Assembly (NCBI GenBank): GCA_017590115.1
Contig: JAGGNK010013558.1
Span: 14,740,126-14,804,125 of the forward strand
Reading direction: 5' to 3'
Source of the DNA: Montifringilla adamsi
Taxonomy: Eukaryota > Chordata > Aves > Passeriformes > Passeridae
Length of the DNA: 64,000 bases
Shown here: in pieces, positions 13,100-25,129 of the stretch
How the letters are laid out: the number at the start of each line of letters is the position of its first letter
Numbering within the stretch: the stretch's first letter is position 1
The notes under the pieces: generated by a model
What the model was told of the DNA's origin: nothing
The model's input: only the letters and a program-made list of their open reading frames with translations
Databases searched by the model: none
Made by a program: the position numbers and the translations under genes

Positions 13100-13460
13100 A
13101 CTAAAACAATACAGAGCTAATTAGCTCAAATATTTGCTGACAACGTGGGTTTTGAGGAGAGGGGGGCATGGGATTTCATAAAACTTAATTAACTCATAGA
13201 GTAAATCAGTTTCATTCATTGCCACAACAGAGCCAATCAAGATAGGCTTACTGTTTGCTCATTTGGAAAATGATTAGGATTCCCATTTAGACTTAATTAC
13301 AGTGCAAAGGTTGACAATTATCATCTTTGTGGAAGCACTGGATACCACAGTATCTCAGCTGAACATGTGCCTGTAATTATAGACATCATTTTCTTAGCAG
13401 AACATATAACCCACTTATTACCTGGATTTTGTGCCTGTAATTACAGATAGTAGAAATAAA
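13100..13460. other. AT-rich, TAAT-rich stretch resembling a conserved non-coding element
   Basis: The segment has many homeodomain-type cores (taatta, attaat, aattac), no CR1 and no good open frame. A near-identical 20-base word, tgtgcctgtaattatagaca and tgtgcctgtaattacagata, occurs at 13366 and 13430, spaced 64 bases. Composition and repeated binding-site-like words suggest a regulatory element. This is inference only, because conservation cannot be seen from one sequence. Confidence 0.3.
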
Positions 13461-16400
13461 AAATAAAAAAAAATCAGAATAAGGCTGGTGCTGAGTTACT
13501 TTGGATCTTTTCACAGTAAATTACTTTGTGCAACTGTTTGTCACAAATGAAAATGTTGGTTTGTGCTTTATAGTCCCCACAGAAGGGAATTTGTGGATGT
13601 ACCAAGGAATCAAACCAGCCACATGGGTTGTATTTTGACACTGCCAAGAGCAGCACTGCTCAGATTGGTTTGGGTCATAAAGCCCTCCTCATACCTCCCT
13701 GAAGTTTCTCGGATTACACAGGCGTGTACTTATCACTGCAGAAGCAAAGTGCTGAGAGAAACTTGGTCAGTCACTTTGGAAAATCACAGCTTGATCTGAA
13801 CCACAACCAAATAGACTCACCCTGCTGACCAAAATAAACCACATTAATATGAAAGATTGCAAGCAGTGCTTGGCTACCATCATTTTTAATCCTGCCAAAC
13901 AAAAATGATAAGCAGGTAGAGATTCCTCTCTTTTGCCAGCCCAAATCCCTCCAAGAGGTTCCTTCAACTCATCACATCCAGGGGCTGTGCCATGGCTGAG
14001 ATAAGAGAAAAGGAAAGTTCAAAACATTTAACAGATTTTAATTACAGATAAGGCAGGGGGTAAAATGAGGACATAAACACAAGCTCGATTTAGTCTGATT
14101 TGTCACCATCCCTGGACCTCTGTTTATCCCATGGGCTTGTGAAGACGGAGGGAGAGTGTCCTTTGGAGGGAGCAGGAATGCTGAGCACTAAACAAACACC
14201 ATCACTTTTAACAATAAAGTTGAATTAGCTTCTTCCCTTAGTTTTAATTATATTTGTTTCCAAACCATGGTTGGTGAGGTAGAAGTAGGCGAGACTCCAA
14301 CTTTCCTGTATTTGTTTCACACAGGACGTGTCTGACCTTAGATGAATGCCTGAACCTCCTGGGGAAAATGGCCCAAGTGACCTTGGGACCAGGGCATCAC
14401 ATTTTCTTGGGCAGGTTTTTGCCGGCTTGCCAGCTGAAATGCTGAGTTTGCAGCAGGTAGAGATGATTTGCAAGGAAATAGAAAGAAAGAATGGCTTTCC
14501 ACTTATATATCCTGTGTATTTTCCATGCTCTGTAGGAAGGAATATACCATTCAAATTTTTTCCTATCTTTGCTGTGCTTCTCTTGAAAAACTCTGTTTGC
14601 ATCCAGAAATGAGCACTGCCCCACTAGGAGGGGAAGAAACTCAGATTTACCAGGTCAGGTAATCCCTGTGCACCACGATCAACAAATAGTGTCAGCAGGA
14701 CTTCAGGGAATACATTTCTGTAGCTGTGTTGAAAGGCAGCTGGGAGTCTAGAGGCAGAAAACAGAAAAGCTTTTTGCCTTTTTTTTTTTTTTTCTTTTTC
14801 TTTTTTTAAGGTTTTCCAGGAATATTAACTTGTGTTTTCATTCTGCTTTTTTTTCATAGGTGTAGATAAAAGGGAAGGAAAAAAGTTTTGAGTGTTGGCT
14901 GTGTCCTTTTGAATGTTTAATGTTCAGGTGCTTTTAATATTGCTTGAATGCTGAGCATTTTGTAAGGAGAACAAAAGCAGTCATAAAAAATAATACAACA
15001 GGAAAAATAAGTCCTTACATTGTTTGAGGTGCTTTTAAAGCTGAAGGCCTTTGCTTTTATTTTGTTTCTTATCCCACATTCACTGGAGCTTTATGTAGCC
15101 ATGGAGCCTGCGTGGCATTATTGTGTTGCTTTGGAAAAGCTGAGAGGGCGGATTTTTTGATGCCTTGGCTCCCATCTGCCTGGCAGCACAAAGTTCCTTC
15201 AGATGTCAGCAGAGAATTGTGCTCATCTGCAGGCTGGGGAGGCAGCTCAAGCCCTGGAACGCCAGGCACTGCCTGGTGTGACAGCAGGAGGATCCCACAT
15301 GGGAGCTCAGAGCTGGAGCATCTCACTGCAGGCAAGTCAGAACAGGGCAGCCGTGCCCCAACACCGCTTTCAGTGCGGGATGAACGAGCTCTCGTTTGAA
15401 CTGCTGAACTACAAATTCCCCTTCTGGCCCAGCTGCCACGGTGGGTGGGACGAGGGGGAGAAGAAAGAAGGAATAAGGCACCAATAGGGGTGTGCAGGTG
15501 TGGGTGGTGGGAGCAGCTGACTTGCCAAACCCACCGGAGTTCGCTCCACCCAGCTGAGCACAGTTGGGAAATCTGGCAGGGTTTGATTGCCTGGTGCATG
15601 GAAAAGCTCATTTGGAATGCCTGGTATCTCCAACCAACCCACAATTAAGTGATTAGCTGCAATGATCAGAGGTTCAAAGAAATACACAGAGTTGAGAAGC
15701 ATCCTTGCTTGTTTAAAAAGTAAGGATAATAATTTAAAAAAAAGAGCCCAGGGAGAGAGGAATCCTCTTAACAGAAGAAAGGAGGGGGAAATGAACAGAG
15801 CAGAGGTTTGTTAGCATATACCAAATCAGGCTTATTCACTGATTTCATGCAGAACTAGTTGTGCCACTTCAGTGTTTATTTATCCACTACAGGAGTCCCA
15901 GATACAACAACAGACACTGGAGCTCCTTGGCACACAGGTATTTGTCAGCTGGTGGTAGAGACTTGTGAGAAACAAGGCAGCAGCTGCAGTGATGTGCATA
16001 GTTCCTGCCTTTGAAGTAAACAAGGACTAAAATCTTGAAGATGGGGTTTTGAGGTTCAAAGCTAACATTGTAATGTGTGGTTACAAATCACTGACCTTGA
16101 AAAGATGGGGAAAAAGGTTCAGGAGTAAAGGAACACATGCTGAAAACAGCCTTCTGCAAGATTCACCAAGTTACATTTATATCAACCTACTTCAGCATCA
16201 GAAATCTTGGGTTTCATTTACTTTCTTCCTTCACCTTTCTTTACTATCATCTTTGTCTTTTTTGGAAAACACTGCCAAAATTGTAGATTTCTGTCTCAAC
16301 CAAAAGCTGTCTGAACCTCCCTGTTGTTCTGAATTAGTGTCATAAATGGAAGAAGTTTTGACTTGTCAATGTGAGTTTTGAAAAGCAAGTTGATTTTCAT

Positions 16401-17320
16401 ATCCTTATCTGAATTCAGCCTGTCTGTGTATGTTAAGTGATTAGTCTGTTTTTGACTCTTGGAGATGCTGCCAACTTAATAGTCATCACCTTGCAGAGGT
16501 GTAAACACCACAAGAAGTCAAGGAAAGTAATTTTCTTGTTATAAAGGTTTCTGGAGGTTAAGCCTGGAATAGGATATAAAGTGGAGTTTTAAATTTCAAG
16601 GATAAGTAGTGGAGGCAGCTAAAGTGCCACACAGATTTATAAAAAAAACATTATTACTTTATTATAGCCATCCCTCTGTGTATAAAACTGAGAGGAGAGG
16701 GACTTTTTTTCTCCCTTTGCTTTTTACCAGAGGTATTTTATGCCAGAATTCTTAGCTGTGCTCTTCAGAGGTGAGAGTAATTTTAGTGTGGTGGTTGTGA
16801 ATAACTCTTGCATGGAGCAGGGATTTGGTGACTAAGAGAGAAGGCCTTGGGTGCACACAGGTCTGAGATTGTAACAGAGTTTGCATTAAGAAAGGATGAG
16901 AAGCAATGCCTGAGCTCATGCTAAGCTCCTCTACAGCATGACTGTAAAATTATTTTTGAGAGAGATCCAGGTAAAGCTTATGCATAAAAATTAATCCAAG
17001 TGCTCAAACCCAAGCAACACATTTTTGATACAGAGCATGTCATCTCAGTGAGCTGGAGAGACACAAAATTAAAGGTGAAGTGGCCCAGATCACCTTGCCT
17101 TTCATGTTTGAGGCTGTTGAGTGCCTTACTTTGAAAGAAGAGTACAGAAATAAGTGCCTTCTGAATATGCTAATAAATTGAGAGTATTCAGAGGGGATAG
17201 AAGCTCCTTGTATGTGAAAAATATCCTTGGGAGCCAGTGCTAGACATTATGCAAAGTGAACCTGGCAGAAGTGATGGGGAGCAGAGTGGAACTGCTGAAC
17301 AGGTTTGTTGTGTTCTTCTG
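13461..17320. other. Non-coding stretch with a GC-rich patch
   Basis: I recognise no gene. A T-rich tract lies at 14779-14808. About 15060-15450 is richer in GC and CpG than its flanks and carries overlapping open frames on both strands (up to 191 codons on the minus strand). Such overlap is expected when GC content lowers stop frequency. No domain was recognised. Confidence 0.45.
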
Positions 17321-17323
17321 CAG

Positions 17324-17434
17324 GAGGAAACCTTCAGTGCTGGGCAGAAGGAAGCCTGCAGAGGGCCGTGGGAAGAGGCAGAGCCAGCTTTGCACGGGAA
17401 CACCTCATCCAAGGAGAGGATCCAAAGAAACAGG
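17324..17434 (+). other. Exon-like open segment (weak candidate)
   Basis: A good acceptor (tttgttgtgttcttctgcag) ends at 17323 and a usable donor (acagg|gtagga) follows 17434. The 111 bases are open in one frame with phase 0 at both ends. They encode a charged, glutamate-rich peptide starting EETFSAGQKEACRG. I do not recognise it. The donor is weaker than consensus, and a chance pair or non-coding exon is as likely. Confidence 0.18.
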
Positions 17435-17435
17435 G

Positions 17436-20400
17436 TAGGAGATCCAGTGCTCTGCACTGCACGTGCGTTGAGGTATTTGCTCTTGGCTGTAGTCAATCAA
17501 TAACTTCTCTTCAAGGCTTTCCAACCCTCCCTGAAGGAAACCCTGGGGGTGCCCACTCCAAGTCACACCTGGTTTGGAGCAGGCAGCCCCTGGCAGGGCA
17601 AAAAGGAATGTCCAATTTGTTCAGCAAGGAAGTATGTTTTGAATCTCAGTGAAATCTGACTCCCTGGATCAGGAGAGATAGTGCATGGGGTTTGAGACAG
17701 AAATCAATCCCCTTCTTGAAGTGGTTGGGAAAAAGGAGCGATCTGTGTGGGAAAGCTGGAGAAATGGCGGGAGAGAAAAGAAAAATTACATGCATTAGTG
17801 GTTTATGCCTTCCAGACATTTACAAACCCTGGGTAATGCAACTCAGAGGGAATTTTAGTCATTCCAAGGAGGTTGCATGATTTAAGAGGGCGGGAGGGTT
17901 GCAGTTTGCTCTATGGTTTAACCCACAAATAAAACTTCCATCACGCGGTTGAGTATCTGGAAGGAATTTGGGGGTGCATTTTTTAGGAGCACAGACATTA
18001 ATAAGGCATAGCTTTATTGCCTCAGTGACCTATCACCTCAGCATCATCTGGCCCTGTGCTGCCCATGGGATGTAGAGGTTAATGTGTAAAACACACCACA
18101 GCTTCGACAGATTTGGGGAAACAAAGACAGTCTTGCGGTTGTTGCACTTGTGATTTTTTTTACAGATGATATTGCTCTCTCTGTTCTATGCCTTAAAGAC
18201 AACCTACCCAATCCATTCTCCCTACTCTCTGCCTTCCAGAGAGAGCTAAAACCAAGGTACCATGTAGAAGAAGGGCCAGTGCCCATCATCAGACCATGAT
18301 CTAATGAAATTAAAGCTCTGTTACGTGTCCCTTTAATATATTCTCCTACCTGTTTCACTGAGTGATATCTTCCAGTCCTTTTCCTAAATAGCTGATACCT
18401 CAGCAAAGTTCCTAGAGTGTTCCTCATAGTATTCCACTTGCAGAGGCCACTTTATTTTATTTAATATATATTGTTATCTCAAGTTTAGGATGAGTTCTCT
18501 CAGCATTTTTCTTAATAATCTGTAGAATTTCATGTAGAAGTTTCCCTTTTCTATTCCATTCCATTCCCTCCTTATATTTCCTGTATTTTTCACATTCCAA
18601 AATGCTTTTCTGCCTTGGTTTCTGACATGTAAAGATCAGACATATATCAGTATCAATAAAATCCCTCAATCTGTTTTGTGATGAACAACAGATGAGAATG
18701 ACAGCAGTGAAAAAAACCCAAGCATTCTCCTTTCTTGAAGGCCATTAAAAAAATGGAGGAAAAAATATTTGGAACTGGGATGAGAACTTCAGTCAACTGA
18801 GGGTTTAATTTTTATCCTTATTTTATTGGGAAAGGGAAACAGAGGCAACAGGACTTGGCCAAATGAGTCAGTCATCCAGCCTAAGCAGATGTGCTGGCAT
18901 GATGCTGGCTTCTTTCAGAAATACCAAGATTCATTTTGATTGTGAAATACTTGCAGAAGTGCATTATCAGAGAGCCTCAAAGGGGTTCATTTCAGAGCTA
19001 GTGGTTTGAGACTCCTCTGATGTGAAGGAAAAGTAGATAATGCCTCATATTTCAATCAGACCACGAGCAAAGACCCAGAACAATCAAATTCAGCTCCTTA
19101 GCCCTTTATGCCATACTTCACACCTTTTACAGCAATAGGAGAAAGTTTGAGCCAGTGGAAGCTGGAGCAAACTTGAAGAGTTGCAGCAATGAATAGGTCT
19201 GAGAGAATCTGGGTTTGGACTCATGGGGACATTTTAACAGCTCTGTGTGATCTACTGGGGGAATAGCAGCAGGATAATTTAATTCCTCTCACTTCAGGTG
19301 TAAAGTGATCTCAGTGACGATGGAAATTTCCAAAGTGATGTGCTCTTGATTTTCTTCCTTTCTTCTGCTCCTCTTGGGACAGCTCTTCAGAGCAACTGGC
19401 TCGTGGTCCAGGCTGTAATTTGGTCCATGATTAAAGTCCTCCCTCTCCCATGTGCTCCCACTGTCCTCAGCACTCATTCCTGAGGGGATCTAACTCAGGT
19501 AACTGGTGACCATTCCTAACCCTGAATTGCCCAGACAAAGCAGGGAGCTGCAGAGTCAGATATTGAGGGTAATTAGGCAGCTGATCACAGCTCCACTTCC
19601 AATCCAGGCGCTTTGGAGAGCTGGAACAAAATGTGTTCTGTGTGGCATCAAAAGTCAAAGTACAACGTGAAAATACACTGGGGGCTGCCCAGCCAAGGCA
19701 GCAGAGGAGTCATTGCAGGCTGCTAAATTAGCTTCAGAAGCAGAGTGAGTGTTGGGTTGATGCCCCACAGCCATCTGCTGCTGCCTTGTAACTTCTGCAA
19801 GAGCTGGTTCAGGTGTGCTGCCTCCCTCCTGTGTCAAATGCATGGCCTTAGAAGAGCTCTGAAGGCTTTCAGGCCTTCCTTAGGCAGCAAAGTCTGAATA
19901 TATTTTATATCCTGGTAAGATCTCACAGAGGAGAGAATATGTGCTGTGATGAATAAAAAATGAGGCATGCAGAGGGTAGTCTAGAAAAGAATAATTTTAA
20001 CCAGTTGTTTTGATTTTCCTTATGGATAAGGCTGCCATTGTTATGTGAAAAATCAGCTTTTTTAATAATTTTTTTTAAAGGAGGGGGTGGAGGCATCTAA
20101 ATGGCAGGTATTTTCATTGTGACCCTTTTCAGAAAAATGCCGTGCAAACATATTTCTGTAAAGAGCACACAGGGCTTAGGCTGCTTCGACAGTAGCCAAA
20201 GCAAGCAACAAAACATATGAATGCCTCCAGACTGCTCCCAGGGTTTTGTTCCACTGCCAAAAGCTGAGCCTCACACTCACAGCATGAGGCAGCAAACTCC
20301 TCTGGCTTCATGTGCTTGCACATGAGGTGGATTTAACAGAGAGATTGTTACACTCCCCTCACTTCTTCCCTTCTATTTCTCCCTTAAGGTCTTGGTCTAA

Positions 20401-22890
20401 GAAAATAATATGGAAGTAATTCTGGATCCAGTGATACTGAAGGCAGATGAAACAACTTTGCCAGCTGCAGCACATTTTTGTCAGAACATCTGTGCTTGTG
20501 CACACTTTGGAAAGACCAGTTTGAGCGTGTTTCATCAGGATGCTTCTGTCTTGTCCTGTGGATGGCCGGATATTGGGAGATTTCTTAGATACTGTGTGTG
20601 TTTCCTGAGGCTGTTCAGAATTCAGGATCAAGATGCTGGAAGGACTTTTGGTGTCTGCTCAGGAGGATCTGGATAGATACAAATACAGGTGTTTTCCTTT
20701 CTGTGTCTTTCTGGCACTCAGGGAATTTGGGATGAGCTCTGTGCATTGCTGGTGGGACATCATGCCCTAAGAGACAGATAAATCCCATCATCACAGGACA
20801 ACCTTTCCTTTCAGCTTGCCTGTTCCCTGAGCTCTTTCTCAGCTAATGGGAGTTAATTGTCCCCAGGGTAAGGAAAACAGCTGTAATTCCTGGCTGCAGG
20901 GGGTTGGTTGCTTAAATATCTTCATTGCACTGGGAGACTCACATCAATTCAAAGTAGTTGGCCACTGTTTCGTGAATATAAACCTCTGCAGGCAACAGTT
21001 TGAGTCTGCTGTTCCATCCCCCTGGAGGAGGGGAGCTGCTGGGGGATGCTGCCCTTGCACCTTGAGCCCTTGTGTAACCATCAGAGTGGCTCTGATCTGC
21101 ATGGACACTTTGATGGACACGGTCATGAAGCAAATGTCAGCACTTCCCTCACCAAATCCTGCTCCCCAGTCCATGCAGCAGCAGGAGGCTCAGGCCTGGA
21201 ATCTGCAGAGCATCTTTCCAGGACGGGCCTTGAGGAGTGTGCCCAGTATGTGTGTGGAATGTGTGTCTGCTGGCAGACATAAAATCCTCAAATCTATAAA
21301 TGTGGAAATAGATCATGTCAGAGGGAAACTTTGATCACCCATGTGTAATTTTCTCATATGCAGATGTCAGCTTTCATAAAGCCTATGAGTTCAGTTTCAG
21401 ATTAATGTGAGTTTTGCCCCCATTTATTTTGCATCACTTAAGAAAGGTTGACTGGGTCCTTAAAAGAGTGTCAGCCCTGATTAAATCAACCTTAGGAATC
21501 AGCTGGTAGAACCTGGGCATGTTTCTGTATTTGGAAATCTTCACTTGAAACTGTCTTTTGTTCCACTTATGCTTATACACTAAAACAGATGGACAGTAAT
21601 GCTCTGTCATCTGCTATTCTTGGATTACGTGGATCATAAGAGATTTTAATTAGATGAAGAAATGATTTCTGAGGGTTCATTTGGGGAATTGCTTCTGTGG
21701 GTCTCCTGCCTGTGCAGGAATGGGAGCAAGTTATGAAAGCTTTGGAGCTGTATCAGTAAGTTTGAAGCCTCTTACCCAGATATCTCCACTTTTCCCTCCT
21801 TTTTCTGCTTCTGAACAAAGGGCTGCAGATAGAGATCACAATCCTGTGCTAGGAAAAGCTGCCTTCTGAACACGTTTGTGCATGAAGAATATTTCCCAGA
21901 AGCAAATGCGTTTTTCTAATCTCAAGACTTCGCTTTGTGCATCGAGATCAGATTTTAAGCAATAGGAATTCATTGCCAGACTTCCCCTCTGCTATGTACA
22001 AATTCTGCATATCAAAGGTGGCAGGATTCATCTGTGCAAAATTGATTTCTTAGAATTTGTGAGGTTTTATCCAGCAGCAGTGTGATGGCATCGCTGAAGG
22101 GCATTTCTCTTGTTAACAACTAAACAGTCAGGAAAAGGGAGAAACATCTTGAATATGATGACCAAATGTGGGTACAGGAATTTCTTCCAGGTGTTTCAGG
22201 CATCAAACAACTCCTTGGCTTGGTCTGATGAGCTTTGAAAGTTACTGTTCAGGATTAAAAGTGTTTAGATGCTAAAATTTGATGTTTTTGAAAGCTCTGC
22301 TGTAGGCAGCACTGAGAGCCATCCTGTAGAGCCTGCTTCTCCCATGTGGGCATTTTCCCACTGACAGCTGAGCTGGCCCCTGCACCTGTCTCCTAAATGT
22401 CCCCAAGGAGGAATCTCCTGGCTGGGTGATGCTGCGGGGGTGACCCTGAGCATCAGCTGAGGCAGATCTCTGTGCACTGATGTTAAACCAAGTGCCTGCT
22501 TGTCTCTGAGCTGTCAAGTTGTCACCAGTAGCTTAAAGAGGCCTTATCTCCCCTTTAAGATGATGGAAATCACAAGATCTTAGTTTCTTACAGGCTGACT
22601 TCATTAATTTCTTCCTAAACTGAGACTGCCAGACTAAGGTAAATTCTACACAAACATGCCCAGCCATCAGAACCCAAAGAATTTGAATTATCAGTGTATT
22701 TCAGATGCAAAATCCTTACTACTCAATCTTCTTTCCTGCTGTGTGATATTAAACTAGATACCTAATCACACTCTCTGTTAGATTTGATTTATATTAAAAT
22801 AGTTCACTTGCTTCGCTGAGTAAGCTGCTCCTGTGTCTGGTTCTGATCTCAGGATTTCAGTCACGTAACCTTGAGGCAGATAGAGACCAG
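17436..22890. other. Unique non-coding stretch
   Basis: No gene was recognised. A faint MIR-like string (gggaaacagaggcaacagg then acttggcca) occurs near 18833-18862 but is too short to call. A short ATTCC run is at 18551-18567. A 162-codon open frame at 20846-21334 has no domain and is probably chance. Confidence 0.5.
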
Positions 22891-22896
22891 CAGAAG

Positions 22897-22962
22897 AAAC
22901 TTCTTTAAAAGTAGGATTAAACTTCTTTAGAACTGGAATTAAACTTCTTTAAAAGTGGGATG
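22897..22962. repeat. Tandem repeat, 22-base unit in three copies
   Basis: Three adjacent 22-base units start at 22897, 22919 and 22941, each beginning aaacttcttta. Copies differ at a few positions (aaaagtaggatt, gaactggaatt, aaaagtgggatg endings). It is a short minisatellite-like array with no coding meaning visible. Confidence 0.85.
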
Positions 22963-24980
22963 AATTCAACTGGCATGAGCACAGAGAGCTGAACCATCCT
23001 CTCTCTGTGCTTGCATTCATGATTGTTAAGAGGAGATAAAAGGACTTTCAAAAAGGGATGAAGGAGGAAAATAGGGAAAATGATAATGATATCTGTGGAA
23101 GTTTCTAATTTGATTTTTGGAGTATAAAATATTAAGTTGGTCAGTGATGGAATGCTACAGGCAGAACTATGGATTCTTGGCAATTTATAGTGATTCAGAG
23201 GAAAATGAAATTTAGGATGTATCTGTATGGAAGGTGGCCTGAACATTTAAAGCAGGTCTAAGAGTCTGTAGATAATTTTGCATTCAAAGAAACAGATGAA
23301 TTTTTCCCCCTTGCACCCAAAAATCTCTTTGGGATCTATGTGTGTAAATGTATCAACCCAAGATACCTTATTCACAGAATTGCTTTGAACAGCCTGGGAC
23401 CTTCACCAGAATCAGTGATTTACAAAGGTAAAAGCCATGATTCTGCAGGTGTGCTGAGGTCTCTGTGAGATGGGGGACAATTGAAAAAGCTCATTCACCT
23501 GATGACTGTGGAAGGAAAGCCACAAAAGATGAGGATCCCTGACACAAAAGAAGCTCTTCTCTTGCTGCCAATGTCCGGGAAGCCTCTGTGGTGCAGATGT
23601 GAAATTAATAGCAAAACCTATTTCATTGTCCTGCCCTTGGGGAAGCTGTAAGTACCAGCAGCCACACAAAAGAGTTGGGGGGCCAGGGGGGATGCTTGAA
23701 AATACAAAATTTTATTTGTTCTTCCTGGTGTAGTGTTCCAGTTACTTGTGGCTTCCACTGCCCAAACCCCATGGCAGTGAAAGCTCAGTGCTGCTATTTG
23801 CTGTCTGTCCTTAGGTGTTGCAAGTGTAAGGTTGATCTGCTTGGAGTGGGATTTTTTTATTGTGAAAGTTTTATTAGCTCACTCTTTAATCACAATTTAA
23901 AGAACAGAAAAAACAATGGTTAATTTAGGCTGTAAAAATTGAGGGAGCTCTTCATCAAGAGGGATGTTCTGCAGTAACCCCTGAACACAGACAGTGGTGA
24001 CAAAAACTGGACTGCTTTTGAAACAGGGATGAATGAGCGAGGTGCTAGTGCTAAGGAGCTATAATGACCCTCATTAGGGTTAATAATTTTACCAGAGATA
24101 TTAAGCTTTATTAGTGCTGGAGGCAATTTCACCCCGTGGTTCTTGGGTCTGGCCTGTGGTGCTGTCCTCTTATAGAGCAGTAGTGTGACTACACTGCTGT
24201 TACTCTTGATTTGCATTGTTAGAGATGAAGGAAGGAGCCAACATATTTCCAGGATATATTTTATAATATCTTTTCCAGATTTTATGGAAGCCCACTGGTT
24301 TCCTCCCTCTTAAAGACTTCAAAATTTTCTCACACAAAGTGTTGTTTGGAAGGCTAAGATAATTCAGGAGGGAGGAGGTGCTGAGGCAGCCAAAGGTGTG
24401 TGTGTGATAAATTAATGTAATTACTCAGGTTTGCACTATAGCTCAGAGACTGCACTGTGGGAGCACATGAATGCAGTAATAAAGGTAATATATCACCAGC
24501 ATAAACAGAGATGGACACATAAACACCATCTGAGGCCCACACTACTTCTAGATATGTTGCCTTGCCACATCTGGCCCTTGATAACAGAACAGAGCTTTCA
24601 TGCTATTTTTACTCCAGACTTTCTTTTCATAGGACTTTTGTTTGATTTCCTACTGCCTCTCCCTCCTCCTCTTTGCCTCTGGCTGCACTCCACATGTGCT
24701 TGGGCATGACAGTAAACATGCAAAATCACATCAGCAAGGCAGTCACAGAAGGAGAGAAAATGTAAATTTTTTTTTCTATTTATCTTCTCAGATTGCTCTA
24801 TCTGACTGCTCATGCTGGCTGAAGGACTTGGTTTGGCTATTTCAATCTGTTAAAACAACTTTCCAGACTTGTTGCTCTGGTCCTATCTTTGCACCCTCCC
24901 TGCAGAACAAACTTCTCAATCAAGTTGTTTTCCTTTAAATCCTCATCTATCTCAGCAACTCCTTCTCTTAACCCAAACTT
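22963..24980. other. Unique non-coding stretch
   Basis: I see no gene and no repeat family. Only short chance open frames are present, and the sequence is AT-rich around 23.0-23.3 and 24.2-24.5 kb. Confidence 0.55.
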
Positions 24981-24982
24981 AC

Positions 24983-25126
24983 CCACCTAACTCATCCACT
25001 GCTCCTGTACTGAAGTTTGTAGGAGACAATTTAAAATGAGGTATGCCATTCTCCAGGTGTGGGAGTGGTTTCCATTGCTCATCTTTGTCTTTACACAAAT
25101 GTTCACTCTTTGTGGGGGCAGATAAC
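24983..25126 (-). other. Exon-like open segment, minus strand (candidate)
   Basis: On the minus strand an acceptor (cacatttttctgtaatcag) precedes base 25126 and a donor (ggtgg|gtaagtttg) follows base 24983. The 144-base interval is open in one frame and has phase 2 at both ends, so it would splice in frame. The stop codon arises only from the donor's own gtaa. The peptide is hydrophilic, containing KSEHLCKDKDEQWKPL and later FSTGAVDELGG. I do not recognise the family. This is the best of the exon-like segments, but no neighbouring exon was found to support it. Confidence 0.28.
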
Positions 25127-25129
25127 CTG

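Noticed and set aside
15069..15644. 191-codon minus-strand open frame
   Set aside because: It overlaps plus-strand frames in a GC-rich patch, has no domain and no splice or start context. Low stop density explains it.
18826..18885. MIR-like SINE string
   Set aside because: Similarity to the MIR core is short and gapped, with no flanking MIR sequence recognisable.
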